Origin: Myxococcus landrumus
GTDB taxonomy: Bacteria; Myxococcota; Myxococcia; Myxococcales; Myxococcaceae
Assembly (NCBI RefSeq): GCF_017301635.1
Contig: NZ_CP071091.1
Coordinates: 7,990,501 to 8,054,500 of the forward strand
Length of the DNA: 64,000 bases
Reading direction: 5' to 3'
Part shown: piece by piece, positions 1-9,951 of the stretch
Layout of the letters: the number at the start of each line of letters is the position of its first letter
Position numbering within the stretch: the stretch's first letter is position 1
The notes under the pieces: generated by a model
The model's input: the letters and a program-made list of their open reading frames with translations, nothing else
Told to the model about the DNA's origin: nothing
Database searches by the model: none
Program-made: the position numbers and the translations under genes

Positions 1-1272
1 CTGCGCGGTATTGTGCAGCGCGGAGAAGGTGATGCCCGGGGCCACCTGCACGGGGCGGAAGACCATCTTCTGGTACTTCCTCCAGTCCCAGCTGTACGGC
101 GTGGGGTAGGTGGCGAAGTCGAGCATCACGCCGTTGCCCACTTCACCCAAAGCGCTGTCGCCCCAGCCCCACAGCGTCCCGTTGTCCAGAATCGCGTGGG
201 TGACGTGGCCCGTCGCGGAGACGTGGATGACCTTGCGCGCGCCGAACTCCGGGAAGGTCAACTTCACCGGCGTGGACACCGGATACCAACCTCCTTGCGG
301 CGGGCCGAGTCCCAGGAACGTCCCCTCGAGCCCCCAGCCCCACAGGCTCCCGTTCTCGTCGAGGGCGACGACCCACTGGGTGCCTCCCGGCGCAATCTCC
401 AGGACGCGCGCGGGGATGTTCACCAGGTTCGGCCGCGCATACTCCTTGAACTTGCCCGTGCCCAAGGTCTCGTTGGCGGAGCCTCCGCCCCAGGCCCACA
501 CCTTTCCGGTGTCATCGAGCGCGAAGATGCTGGTGTCGTTCGTGGTGAAGCTCTTGATGTTCACGCCCTGGGGCAGCGGGACACGCGTGGGGCGGGTGAT
601 GTTGCGCGGCGCCGTGTTGCCGTCTCCCGCGATGCCCAGCGTGTTTCCAATGGCCGTGCCGCTCATGCCCCAGACCCAGACGGAGCCGTCCGCCTTCAGC
701 GCCATGTTGAAGAGCAGCGCGCTGCGCACCGCGACGACGTTGTCGAACGTCGCGCCCGTGGAGTCCGTGAGGATGAGGTACGGCTGCCCGTTGTTCGGCG
801 TCGTGGCGCGGTTGGGGTAGTCGTTCGTGGTGCCGTCGCCCCGCTGGCCGTAGAGGTTCTGGCCGAAGGTCCAGACGCGGCCCTGGACGTCGAGCGCGAT
901 GCTCTGGAAGCCGCCGCCCGCGACGTCCTTGAAGCGCAGGTTCGCGGGCAGGGCGATGTCCACGGCGGGCACCTGGTTGTAGGGATTGGCGTGGCCGACG
1001 CCAAGCTGCCCGGCGCGGTTGGAGCCGATGCCCAGCACCCGCCCGTCGACCAGGTAGAACAACTGGTACTCGGCGGGGGCGATGCGGGTCAGCCCCGCGA
1101 GGCCGCTCCCCGCGTCGGGAGTCCCCGCGTCCGTGGTGCCTCCGTCATTCGAGGTTTCCGCCAGGAAGCCCCCGCCGCCTGGGAGGCTCCCCGGCTCCGG
1201 CTCATCGGTCGACCCGGAGCACCCCAGCAGGACCACGGCGAGCGAGACGAAGAGGGAGTGGCGCAGTGACAT
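1..1272 (-). CDS. RCC1-repeat lipoprotein, C-terminus cut by window edge
   Basis: The frame opens at an ATG at 1272 and stays open to base 1, so at least 424 residues are present and the C-terminus is missing. The N-terminus is a short hydrophobic signal ending in the lipobox LLGCSG, followed by a Gly/Asp/Thr-rich linker, so the mature protein is probably anchored in the outer membrane. The rest is built from RCC1-type beta-propeller repeats, seen as recurring units such as VLGIGSNRAGQLGVG, VWTFGQNLYGQRGDG, VWAWGGGS and LWGWGDSALGEVGNG. RCC1-like propellers of this kind are common in myxobacteria and usually act as binding surfaces; the partner is unknown. Frame, signal peptide and repeats are seen; location and binding role are inferred. 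Confidence 0.85.
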   Translation of the reverse strand, partial: MSLRHSLFVSLAVVLLGCSGSTDEPEPGSLPGGGGFLAETSNDGGTTDAGTPDAGSGLAGLTRIAPAEYQLFYLVDGRVLGIGSNRAGQLGVGHANPYNQVPAVDIALPANLRFKDVAGGGFQSIALDVQGRVWTFGQNLYGQRGDGTTNDYPNRATTPNNGQPYLILTDSTGATFDNVVAVRSALLFNMALKADGSVWVWGMSGTAIGNTLGIAGDGNTAPRNITRPTRVPLPQGVNIKSFTTNDTSIFALDDTGKVWAWGGGSANETLGTGKFKEYARPNLVNIPARVLEIAPGGTQWVVALDENGSLWGWGLEGTFLGLGPPQGGWYPVSTPVKLTFPEFGARKVIHVSATGHVTHAILDNGTLWGWGDSALGEVGNGVMLDFATYPTPYSWDWRKYQKMVFRPVQVAPGITFSALHNTAQ

Positions 1273-1387
1273 GTAGCTATTGTCACTCAATGGCGCGTTG
1301 AAGGGAAATCAGGTGGCCGGGGAGCACCGCGCCGCGCCGGACATCGTGCCGAACCCCGATTGACCGCGTGACGCCGAAGCGGACTAG

Positions 1388-2644
<1,257 letters not shown>

Positions 2645-2661
2645 CACAGGGGGGAAACGGC

Positions 2662-2704
2662 GAAGGGCCGCGAGGGGAGCACGAGGCTCCTCCCACGGCC
2701 CTTC
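2662..2704. terminator. Bidirectional hairpin between cyclase gene and proS
   Basis: Outer arms GAAGGGCCG (2662-2670) and CGGCCCTTC (2696-2704) are perfectly complementary, with an inner GGGGAGC/GCTCC pairing. It lies between two convergent genes. There is no long T-run, as is usual in this GC-rich group. Confidence 0.65.
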
Positions 2705-2728
2705 CGTGAGGCGCGACCGACAGGCGGC

Positions 2729-4162
2729 TCAGTACGCCTTGGAGAACACGATGCGGCCCGGCGAGGGCTCACCGGTGACGACGCACTTGCCCGGCTCCTG
2801 CTTGAGGGCGAAGGGCCGGTTGCGCGTGGTGAGGCCCGTCTCCTCCTTGATGCGCGCCTCCACCTTGGCGTCCAGGTTCCAGTGCGCCAGCAGGAAGCCC
2901 GCGTCCGCCTTCTCCTTCATCTCCTCATAGGAGTTGACCTCGAAGGTGTGCGAGTCGCGGAAGTCCTTCGCCTTCTGGAACAGGGCCTTCTGCATGTCGT
3001 CCAGCATGGCCTGCGCCTTGGTGACGGCCTCGCCCAGCGGGATGAACTCCTTCTGCTTCAGGTCGCGGCGGACCATGACGCACGAGTCCTTGGCCAGGTC
3101 CTTGGGGCCAATCTCGATGCGCACGCAGGTGCCGACGAGCTCGTGCTCGAAGTACTTGAAGCCCGGGCCCTTGCTCTCGTCGTCGTCCACCACGACGCCC
3201 AGGCCCGCCTTGCGCAGGTCCGCGGCGAGCGCGTGGCTCTTGGCGAGCACCTGGGCCTTCTCCACGTCCGTGGCCTTGCCCGCGATGGGGATGATGACCA
3301 CGTGGTTGGTGGCGAGCTTCGGCGGGACGATGAGACCCGAGTCATCCGAGTGGGTCATGATGAGGCCGCCGATGAGGCGCGTGGAGACACCCCACGACGT
3401 CTGCCAGACGAAGTGCTCGCGGCCGTCGCGGCCCTGGAACTTCGTCTCGAAGGCCTTGGCGAAGTTCTGGCCCAGGTTGTGGCTGGTGCCAGCCTGCAGG
3501 GCCTTCTTGTCCTGCATCATGGCCTCGATGCTGTAGGTGCGCAGGGCGCCGGCGAACCGCTCCGACTCCGACTTGCGGCCCGTCATCACGGGCATGGCCA
3601 TGTAGTCCTCGGCGAAGGTGCGGTAGACCTCCAGCATCTGGAGCGTCTCCTTCTCCGCGTCCTCTTCCGTCTCGTGACAGGTGTGGCCTTCCTGCCAGAG
3701 GAACTCGGTGGTGCGCAGGAACAGGCGGGTGCGCATCTCCCAGCGCATGACGTTCGCCCACTGGTTGATGAGCAGGGGCAGGTCCCGGTAGCTCTGCACC
3801 CACTTGGCGAAGCTGCGGTTGATGATGGTCTCCGACGTGGGCCGGATGACGTAGGGCTCCTCGAGCTTGGCGCCGCCCGCGTGGGTGACGACGGCGAGCT
3901 GGGGGTTGAAGCCCTCGACGTGCTCGGCCTCCTTCTTCAGGTAGCTCTCGGGGATGAGCAGCGGGAAGTAGGCGTTCTTGTGGCCCAGGTCCTTGAACAT
4001 CTTGTCCAGGACGCGCTGCATGTTCTCCCAGATGGCATAGCCGTTGGGCCGGATGACCATGCAGCCCTTCACGTCCGAGTAGTCGGCGAGCTTCGCCTTC
4101 TGGACCAGGTCGACGTACCACTCGGAAAAGCCCTTTTCGCGGGGCGTGAGCTTCTCGGCCAT
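2729..4162 (-). CDS. proS: Prolyl-tRNA synthetase, short archaeal/eukaryal-like (ProS type 3) form
   Basis: 477 residues; charges tRNA-Pro with proline in the cytoplasm. The sequence has the class II core (motif 2 region [20 protein letters not shown], then [11 protein letters not shown]), followed by an anticodon-binding domain around residues 280-390 and a C-terminal extension. The long editing insertion of the E. coli-type enzyme is absent, placing it in the ProS type 3 class also found in Thermus and archaea. The protein ends in ...FSKAY; a C-terminal Tyr that reaches the active site is known in Thermus ProRS, so the final Tyr fits the family. The ATG at 4162 gives the standard N-terminus [12 protein letters not shown]. 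Confidence 0.96.
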   Translation of the reverse strand: MAEKLTPREKGFSEWYVDLVQKAKLADYSDVKGCMVIRPNGYAIWENMQRVLDKMFKDLGHKNAYFPLLIPESYLKKEAEHVEGFNPQLAVVTHAGGAKLEEPYVIRPTSETIINRSFAKWVQSYRDLPLLINQWANVMRWEMRTRLFLRTTEFLWQEGHTCHETEEDAEKETLQMLEVYRTFAEDYMAMPVMTGRKSESERFAGALRTYSIEAMMQDKKALQAGTSHNLGQNFAKAFETKFQGRDGREHFVWQTSWGVSTRLIGGLIMTHSDDSGLIVPPKLATNHVVIIPIAGKATDVEKAQVLAKSHALAADLRKAGLGVVVDDDESKGPGFKYFEHELVGTCVRIEIGPKDLAKDSCVMVRRDLKQKEFIPLGEAVTKAQAMLDDMQKALFQKAKDFRDSHTFEVNSYEEMKEKADAGFLLAHWNLDAKVEARIKEETGLTTRNRPFALKQEPGKCVVTGEPSPGRIVFSKAY

Positions 4163-4345
4163 GTGCGGAGCACCCTTCTTCAGTCGTGGAAAGAGGACGG
4201 TTGCCTACGATGGGCTCACCCGGAAATCAACGCCCCAGTCGCCCGCAGGGGCGTCCGGTAGTCACCTCGGGGGGCGGGCGGGTGTTGTGGGGCTCACCAC
4301 CCGGGGGCAGGATGCGCGCCCGACTCACGCGAAGAGGACGACCCC

Positions 4346-5035
4346 ATGCTGAGGACGACCCCCATGTTTCATGCGGTGGCAGGCCAGGTCCACACCCTGA
4401 GCATCCCCTTCCGGATGGGAGCCTTCGACCTGGGAGGCCGGATGACGCTCATCCGCCTGCCGGACGGAGGACTCTGGGTGCATTCGCCCGTCGCGATGAC
4501 GCCCGAATTGCGCGCGGCGGTGGACGCGCTGGGGCCCGTGCGGTTCCTGGTGGCGCCCAACCTGATGCACCACCTGAAGGTGGGGGACTGGGCGGCGGCG
4601 TATCCGGAGGCGAAGGTGATGGCGCCCGCGGGGCTGCGCCGCAAGCGGCCCGACCTGCGCATCGACGTGGAGCTGGAGAGCGGTCCGGCGGTGGAAGGCA
4701 TCGAGCAGGTGGCCGTGCGCGGCATGCCGATGCTGGACGAGTTCGTGTTCTTCCACCGCCCCAGCAAGACGGTGCTGCTCACGGACATGTCCTTCAACAT
4801 CCACCGCTCGGGCTCGTGGCTCACCCGGATGTACTTGAAGCTGAATAGCGCCTGGCAGCGGCTGTCGCCCACCATCATCACCAAGATGGTCATCAAGGAC
4901 CGGCCCGCGGTGCGCGCGTCCCTGGACCAGGTGCTGGCGTGGGACATCCAGCGGGTGCTGGTGTGTCACGGGGATGTGATGGAGCAGGGTGCACCGGATG
5001 CGCTGCGCGAGGCCTTCCAGCGACTCGCGAAGTGA
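4346..5035 (+). CDS. DUF4336 family protein (metallo-beta-lactamase-like fold)
   Basis: 229 residues. Resembles DUF4336, a family with a metallo-beta-lactamase-like outline (GGRMTLIRLPDGGLWVHSPV, then FLVAPNLMHHLKVGDW, VLLTDMSFNI and RVLVCHGD) but without the usual HxHxDH zinc motif: the matching place reads NLMHHLKVGDW. Enzymatic activity is therefore uncertain. The first ATG at 4346 is used; a second in-frame ATG at 4364 (MFHAVAGQVHT) is an alternative and would remove six residues. No signal peptide. It stands alone between proS and a MYXO-CTERM gene. Confidence 0.8.
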   Translation: MLRTTPMFHAVAGQVHTLSIPFRMGAFDLGGRMTLIRLPDGGLWVHSPVAMTPELRAAVDALGPVRFLVAPNLMHHLKVGDWAAAYPEAKVMAPAGLRRKRPDLRIDVELESGPAVEGIEQVAVRGMPMLDEFVFFHRPSKTVLLTDMSFNIHRSGSWLTRMYLKLNSAWQRLSPTIITKMVIKDRPAVRASLDQVLAWDIQRVLVCHGDVMEQGAPDALREAFQRLAK

Positions 5036-5208
5036 CGGGTGCCGTCTCGGCGGATTCTTCCGCGCTGCGAGCACGAGAGCGGCGCGGGTCAGGGTCGACC
5101 TGTTTGGTGGGCCCGCGCGAGTGCCGGGCGAGGTGCTGTGAAGCGCGGGTGGGTCGCGCTAAGAAGGAGCCCCCATTCCCCTCAGCGTTGTTCCCATTGG
5201 GAGGCTTC

Positions 5209-5838
5209 ATGCGGTCGTTTCTTCCGTCTCTCGGAGTTGCCGGTGCGATGGCGGCGTGCCTCGTGTCTGGCTCTGCGTTCGCGTATGCCACCGGCCAGAC
5301 GGGCCACAGCGGCAAGGACTCGGCGCTGACGTGCGCGTCGTCGGGCTGCCACACCCGCTCCGGCACCACGGGCCCCACGGTGACCATCGACGGTCCTGCG
5401 TCCCTCGAGCCCGGGCAGACGGGCAACTACTCCCTCATCATCAAGGGCGGCCCCGCGGTTCGCGGCGGCTTCAACGTCGCCGTGGATGGCTCCGGCACCC
5501 TCACCGGGGGCTCCGGCTCCAAGAAGGTCGCGGGCGAGCTCACCCACACGGGCCCCAAGCCCTTCGCCAACGGAGAGGTCCGCTTCGACTTCTCCCTCGT
5601 GGCCCCCGCCACTGGCACCACGCTCACGCTGTACGGCGCGGGCAACTCGGTGAACGGCAACGCCGACGAGACGGGTGACTCCTCGGCCACCACCACGCTC
5701 AAGGTGAAGGTGGGCGACGGCGGTGGTGGCGGCGGTGAGGACGAGGACAAGGGCGGCTGCTCCGCCACGGGCGGCGTGCCGCTGCTCGGCGCCGCGCTGA
5801 TGCTGCTCGGTGCGCGCCTGCGCCGCCGCGGCGCCTGA
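5209..5838 (+). CDS. Secreted MYXO-CTERM-anchored protein with choice-of-anchor V-like domain
   Basis: 209 residues. A Sec signal peptide (MRSFLPSLGVAGAMAACLVS...SAFA) is followed by a segment with TGQTGHSGKDSALTCASSGCH, a Cys-x4-Cys-His pattern found in choice-of-anchor V-type proteins, then a beta-rich domain (residues ~60-165). The C-terminus has an acidic Gly-rich linker, GGCSATGG, a hydrophobic stretch and RLRRR, which is the MYXO-CTERM sorting signal. The protein should be exported and anchored at the surface. The start is the ATG at 5209, just before the signal peptide, not the upstream in-frame codons. I recall this family being named after M. xanthus MXAN_6652; that is unverified here. 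The CxxxxCH does not fit a normal haem c motif. Confidence 0.85.
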   Translation: MRSFLPSLGVAGAMAACLVSGSAFAYATGQTGHSGKDSALTCASSGCHTRSGTTGPTVTIDGPASLEPGQTGNYSLIIKGGPAVRGGFNVAVDGSGTLTGGSGSKKVAGELTHTGPKPFANGEVRFDFSLVAPATGTTLTLYGAGNSVNGNADETGDSSATTTLKVKVGDGGGGGGEDEDKGGCSATGGVPLLGAALMLLGARLRRRGA

Positions 5839-5900
5839 GCCTCGCCCGATGATTCGTGGCGCACGCGGAATTCCCTCGCGTGCGCCATGGCCTCACCCGC

Positions 5901-6452
5901 TCAGCTCACGTTGAAACGGTAGAAGACCTCCGGGTCTCCCTTCGTGAAGCCCTTGAGCACCTCGTGCTTCAAGTCCTTCGCTCCGAGCGCCGTCAGTCCG
6001 CCCGCCGCGAAGCCCATCACCGACAGCTCGAAGTACACATGCGGCTTGGGCACGCCGATGATGCGCAGGTCCGTGGAGCCCGTCCCGGGCTGGACCTCGA
6101 TGGAGCCTTCCGTGAAGTAGCCCTTCCAGATGCCGGGCGTGAAGAAGAGGAAGCGGCGGAAGTCGCCCGGGCTGAACATCGCCTTGAGCTGTCCCTTGCC
6201 CAGCGCGTACTCGGCGGACTTGATGCCGAAGTGCCACCATGTGTCCGGGTCACCGCCGTAGAAGCGCTTGAGCAGCTCCTCGTTGAGCCGCAGGAACGCG
6301 TCCACGGGCAGGCGTGTCACCGGGAGGACCGGCTGCGCGAAGACGGGCTCGCGCTTCTTCATGTCCTCCATGAACGTTCGCCAGGCCTGCTCTCCGTGCT
6401 CCTCCGCCACCATCTGCTGCCGCGCCAGGAACGCCACGCCTTTGACTTCCAT
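5901..6452 (-). CDS. Conserved myxobacterial protein, TIGR02265 (DUF2378)-like
   Basis: 183 residues from the ATG at 6452 (MEVKGVAFLARQQMV). The order of conserved-looking pieces (KGVAFLARQQMVAEEHG, then ...LPVTRLPVDAFLRLNEEL, GGDPDTWWHFGIKSAEYAL, LGAKDLKHEVLKGFTKGDPEVFYRF) matches the outline of the myxobacterial paralogous family TIGR02265/DUF2378, which has a V4R/haem-NO-binding-like shape. No ligand residues can be assigned. It lies 50 bases downstream of the small zinc-ribbon gene at 6503-6886 on the same strand and may be co-transcribed with it. Function unknown; family assignment moderate. Confidence 0.7.
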   Translation of the reverse strand: MEVKGVAFLARQQMVAEEHGEQAWRTFMEDMKKREPVFAQPVLPVTRLPVDAFLRLNEELLKRFYGGDPDTWWHFGIKSAEYALGKGQLKAMFSPGDFRRFLFFTPGIWKGYFTEGSIEVQPGTGSTDLRIIGVPKPHVYFELSVMGFAAGGLTALGAKDLKHEVLKGFTKGDPEVFYRFNVS

Positions 6453-6502
6453 CCGCGTCCACCTCCATGCCACGGGACTCCGCGCGGACGACGCGGGCCC
6501 TG

Positions 6503-6886
6503 CTACTCGAGCTGAAGTCCACAGTCCGCGCAGGCCCCCTCCACCAGGGGCGCCACGGTGCCGCAGGCCGGACACGGCGGCTCGCCGTCCTCCGTCGCGG
6601 GCAGCGCGAAGGGCGCGGCGCCTTCCGCCAGCACGCCCTCGCGCTGGATGCTGTCCATCCACCGCTGCTGGAGGAGCGTGGCCACGCGCGTGCCATCCTC
6701 GGGCCGCACGAGCACCTGGAACTTGGGGCTGCAGCCCGGCTTCGCGCACGCCTCGCGATGCACCAGCGCCGGGACATCCGCCTCCAGGCACGCATCGACC
6801 AGCCGCCGCGCATCCGCCAGGGCCATCTCCGCGCACGGCACCAGCTCCACGTCCGTGAGCGCCTTCGACACCTCATCGGGAGTCAT
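6503..6886 (-). CDS. Small protein with DUF2007-like part and C-terminal zinc ribbon
   Basis: 127 residues from the ATG at 6886 (MTPDEVSKALTDVELVPCAE). The first ~85 residues have the alternating helix/strand pattern of DUF2007-like putative signal proteins (ELVPCAEMALADARRLVDACLEADVPALV ... FQVLVRPEDGTRVATLLQQRW is the relevant region). The last 25 residues contain CPAC-x12-CADC, a plausible zinc ribbon. Two further Cys (ACAKPGC) lie mid-protein. An upstream in-frame ATG at 6994 would add a low-complexity Arg/Gly stretch and is judged unlikely. Role unknown. Confidence 0.7.
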   Translation of the reverse strand: MTPDEVSKALTDVELVPCAEMALADARRLVDACLEADVPALVHREACAKPGCSPKFQVLVRPEDGTRVATLLQQRWMDSIQREGVLAEGAAPFALPATEDGEPPCPACGTVAPLVEGACADCGLQLE

Positions 6887-7074
6887 CACCCGGTGGATTG
6901 GAGCCCACGCGCGGGCTCCCCGTCCAGCGGCTCGCCGTCCTCCCTCCCTCGCGGGCAGTCTCCCAGGCCCCAAGGGCACGACGCGCTGCCCCATGGGGCA
7001 AGCCGCCTTCCTCGCCGGACGTGCGGACGGGCGAGCCGCTCGCGGCTAACGTGCGCGCCGTGCCTCCCCTTTCG

Positions 7075-7725
7075 ATGAGTGCGCGGCCCGGACGTGTCCG
7101 CCGGTTCGTCGTCGTGTCCGTGGGCGTGATGACGTGCGGCGTCTTCGGCGTGGCGTGGTGGGTGGACCGCTTCGGCCAGCGCGAGCGCGCCGCGCCCTCC
7201 GACGCCGTGGTGGTGCTGGGCGCCCGCGTGCTGGCGGGAGGTGTCGCGTCGGGGCCGCTCCGGGCTCGCACGGAGAAGGCCGTCGAGCTGTACAAGAGTG
7301 GCGTGGCGCCTCGGCTCATCTTCTCCGGCGGCGTGGGGGTGAATCCGCCCTCGGAGGCGCGGGTGATGATGGAGCTGGCGACCCGGATGGGCGTGCCACC
7401 GGAGGCGTGCACGCTGGAGGAGTCCAGCCACTCCACCGCGGACAACGCGCGCCTGACGGCGAAGCTCCTGCGCGAGCTGAACGCCCGGCGCGTCGTCGTG
7501 GTGTCGGACCCGTATCACCTCTTGCGCGCGCGCCAGTACTTCCGGCTCAACGGCTTCGAGGTGACCACCAGCCCCGCGCTGCTGACGGAGCGCAACATCC
7601 ACCTGGTGGACCGGGCCTACTGGACGGTGCGCGAGGCCGTGGCGCTGCTGCTGCACCCGCTCGTGTTGTGGGCTCGCGAGCCCCAGGACGCAGCGAGTCC
7701 GGACGTCACTGCTTCGGCACGGTGA
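7075..7725 (+). CDS. YdcF/SanA/ElyC-like DUF218 membrane protein
   Basis: 216 residues. One N-terminal transmembrane helix (about residues 8-28) precedes a DUF218 domain: SDAVVVLGARV, PLRARTEKAVELYKSGVAPRLIFSGG, ESSHSTADNARLTAKLL and VVVVSDPYHLLRARQYF. In E. coli the relatives SanA and ElyC are linked to envelope integrity and lipid-carrier or peptidoglycan metabolism. The ATG at 7075 puts the positively charged residues just ahead of the membrane helix; GTG codons at 7051 and 7060 are alternatives. The 3' end overlaps the convergent htrA-like gene by 20 bases. Confidence 0.85.
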   Translation: MSARPGRVRRFVVVSVGVMTCGVFGVAWWVDRFGQRERAAPSDAVVVLGARVLAGGVASGPLRARTEKAVELYKSGVAPRLIFSGGVGVNPPSEARVMMELATRMGVPPEACTLEESSHSTADNARLTAKLLRELNARRVVVVSDPYHLLRARQYFRLNGFEVTTSPALLTERNIHLVDRAYWTVREAVALLLHPLVLWAREPQDAASPDVTASAR

Positions 7726-9214
7726 GGGCGCGCAGCACGCGGCCTCCGCCGGGCACCGCGACGCGCAGGAGCAGGGACTCGCCCGGCGGCGCATCCCGCA
7801 CCACGCGCGCCAGGTCCGCGGCCCGGCGCACGGGCTCGCCAGCGGCCTCCACGACCACCATGCCCGGCACCAGGCCCGCGCGCTCGGCGGTGGAGCCCGG
7901 CACCACCTCCGTCACGAGCGCCCCCGCGCGCGGCAGGTCCTGCGCCCGAGCCATCCGCGCGTCCATGTCCGACAGGCTCAGCCCCACGCGTTGTTGCGGC
8001 GAGGCCTCCTTCTCCGGCGAGGGCTCGCGCGACGCCACGCCCTCCAGGTCCGGACGGGTCCCCAACTTCACTTCCAGCTCCTGCTTCTTGCCGCCCCGGT
8101 AGAGCGTGAGCGGCAGCGTGGAGCCCGGCGCCTTGAGCGCAATCGTCCGCGTGAGCGCGTGGCCGGAGGCGATGGCGTGCCCGCCCGCCGAGACGATGAC
8201 GTCGTCGGGCTTCAGCCCCGCCTCGGCGGCGGGAGTGCCTTCGTTGACCTCGGTGACGACGGCGCCCTTGCCGGTGGGCACGCCCAGCGCGCTGCCCAGG
8301 TCTGGTGTCAGCTCCTGCACGGCGACTCCCAACCAGCCGCGCGTGACGGAGCCTTGCTTCTCCAACTGGGGCAGCAGCTCCTTCACCAGCGAGCTGGGCA
8401 CCGCGAAGCCGATGCCCGAGCCTTGGCCCGCGATGGCGGTGTTGATGCCCACCACCTCGCCTTGAAGGTTGAACAGCGGGCCGCCGGAGTTGCCCGGGTT
8501 GATGGCCGCGTCCGTCTGGAGGAAGTCGTCGAAGGGGCCCGCCTGGATGTCGCGGGCCTTGGCGGAGACGATGCCCAGGCTGACGCTGGAGGCCAGGCCG
8601 AACGGGTTGCCGATGGCCACCACCCAGTCGCCCACGCGCATCGCGTCCGAGTTCCCCAGGCGCACCACGGGGAGCCCCTTCACATCGCCCTGGAGCTTGA
8701 GCACCGCCACGTCCGTGAGCGGGTCCCGGCCCAGCACCTTGGCGTCCATCTCCCTCCCGTCAGGGAATTGCACTCGAATCTGGGTGGCACCTTCCACCAC
8801 GTGGTTGTTGGTGAGCACCAGCCCGCGAGGGTCCACGACGAAGCCGGAGCCCAGGCCCTGGCGAGGCGCGTCCTCGCGAGGCCCTCCGAAGGGCGCGCCG
8901 AAGGGCATCTCCTCGCCGAACGGTGAGTCCGGGCCCTCGCCGTTCCAGGGAGACTCCTGGTGGGCCGGCGCGGCGTCGCGCACCTCCACGTTGACGACGG
9001 CGGCCTTCACCGACTCCACCAGCGGCGCGATGGAGCTCAGCGCCTGCTGCATGTCTGGCGGAGGCGTCTGCTGCTTCGTCGGGGCCGCCGCGCCTGGCGC
9101 GGGCGCTTCAGCGGGCGTCGGCGGAAGAGGGGCGGGGGCTTCGTCCTTTCCCTTGCGGCAGCCCGCGAGCGTCAGGACCAGACCCAGGACCACCGCGCGT
9201 CGGCTTCGCTTCAT
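7706..9214 (-). CDS. HtrA/Deg-type serine protease lipoprotein
   Basis: 502 residues from the ATG at 9214; a GTG directly upstream at 9217 is an alternative, and GGGGAGG lies 6-10 bases before. The N-terminus has the lipobox LTLAGCRKG, so this is a lipid-anchored periplasmic protease rather than a soluble DegP. The trypsin-like domain shows the triad in LTNNHVVEGA (His), DPLTDVAVLKL (Asp) and NPGNSGGPLFN (Ser). Two PDZ domains follow, the first around TRGWLGVAVQEL and the second around RVGLSLSDMDARM. The family degrades or refolds misfolded envelope proteins. A Pro/Ala-rich linker connects the lipid anchor to the protease. Confidence 0.94.
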   Translation of the reverse strand: MKRSRRAVVLGLVLTLAGCRKGKDEAPAPLPPTPAEAPAPGAAAPTKQQTPPPDMQQALSSIAPLVESVKAAVVNVEVRDAAPAHQESPWNGEGPDSPFGEEMPFGAPFGGPREDAPRQGLGSGFVVDPRGLVLTNNHVVEGATQIRVQFPDGREMDAKVLGRDPLTDVAVLKLQGDVKGLPVVRLGNSDAMRVGDWVVAIGNPFGLASSVSLGIVSAKARDIQAGPFDDFLQTDAAINPGNSGGPLFNLQGEVVGINTAIAGQGSGIGFAVPSSLVKELLPQLEKQGSVTRGWLGVAVQELTPDLGSALGVPTGKGAVVTEVNEGTPAAEAGLKPDDVIVSAGGHAIASGHALTRTIALKAPGSTLPLTLYRGGKKQELEVKLGTRPDLEGVASREPSPEKEASPQQRVGLSLSDMDARMARAQDLPRAGALVTEVVPGSTAERAGLVPGMVVVEAAGEPVRRAADLARVVRDAPPGESLLLRVAVPGGGRVLRALTVPKQ

Positions 9215-9338
9215 CACGTGCCTCCCCTGCGTCAGCCTCCAGGTCCCCGCCGCTTGGGCGCGGTGTCCTCCTGTGAGGTGGGTCGCCCCTGGGACGACGG
9301 CACGATAGAGCGAGCCGTGCTCGCCCGCCCAACGACCT

Positions 9339-9887
9339 TCAGGCCGAGCGCTCGCGCGTGCCTGGGGCGGTGGCCGTCGCGGGCAGGGTGTCCATGCGGC
9401 GCAGGAGCTTCTCGAGGATGCGGAAGAGGGCCTTGCGGTCTCCCGCGTCGAGGATGTTCAGCAACTGGCCCATGCCCTGGACCATGAAGCGCTCCAGCTT
9501 CTGGTAGGTCTGGAGCCCCTCGGGGGTGAGCCGGCAGCGGACGACGCGGCGGTCGGACGCGCTGCGCTCGCGCAGCAGGTGGCCCTCCCGCTCCAGGCGG
9601 TCGACCAGGCCCGTGACTGTCTTCTCGGTGACACCCAGCCGGCGGGCGAGCTCGCCCATGGTGAGCGAGCCATCCTGGCCCAGCCAGAGCAGGGCATGCA
9701 CCTGCGGTGGGGTGAACTGGAGCTGCTCGCAGGTGCTGGCGATGGGGTCACGGAGCGAACGGCGCCGACCCAGCGCGAGCAGCAGCTGCTGGAGCTTCAG
9801 CACGTCCGCTGAGATGTCTTCATCCTCTTTGGGGTGGATATTCCGTGACACGGAGAATGGCTTAGCGGGCAGGGCCCCACGGGTCAA
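9339..9887 (-). CDS. MarR-family transcriptional regulator
   Basis: 182 residues if the TTG at 9887 is used; a GTG at 9851 (VSRNIHPKED) would give 171. Neither has a clear ribosome site. The winged helix is plain: FTPPQVHALLWLGQDGSLTMGELARRLGVTEKTVTGLVDRLEREGHL, then the wing SASDRRVVRCRLTPEG (given in parts). MarR proteins bind palindromes as dimers and usually respond to small molecules. It is divergent from modABC across a 64-base gap with two inverted repeats, so it may control modABC, itself, or both; this is inference from layout. Confidence 0.9.
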   Translation of the reverse strand: MTRGALPAKPFSVSRNIHPKEDEDISADVLKLQQLLLALGRRRSLRDPIASTCEQLQFTPPQVHALLWLGQDGSLTMGELARRLGVTEKTVTGLVDRLEREGHLLRERSASDRRVVRCRLTPEGLQTYQKLERFMVQGMGQLLNILDAGDRKALFRILEKLLRRMDTLPATATAPGTRERSA

Positions 9888-9891
9888 CCCG

Positions 9892-9942
9892 TTGTCACGG
9901 CGTGGGCTGCCGTGCGGACAATGCGCTCCTTGTCAGAGGAGC
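9892..9942. promoter_or_regulatory. Inverted repeats between MarR gene and modA
   Basis: TTGTCACGGC (9892-9901) faces GCCGTGCGGACAA (9909-9921), pairing ACGGC/GCCGT and TTGTC/GACAA. A second perfect 6-bp palindrome, GCTCCT-6-AGGAGC, lies at 9925-9942, just before the modA ribosome site. These are candidate MarR operators or a leader hairpin; not proven. Confidence 0.4.
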
Positions 9943-9951
9943 GGAGAGGGA

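Noticed and set aside
4186-4848. Plus-strand frame overlapping the DUF4336 gene
   Set aside because: Out of frame with the real gene, Gly/Arg/Pro-rich, no ribosome site.
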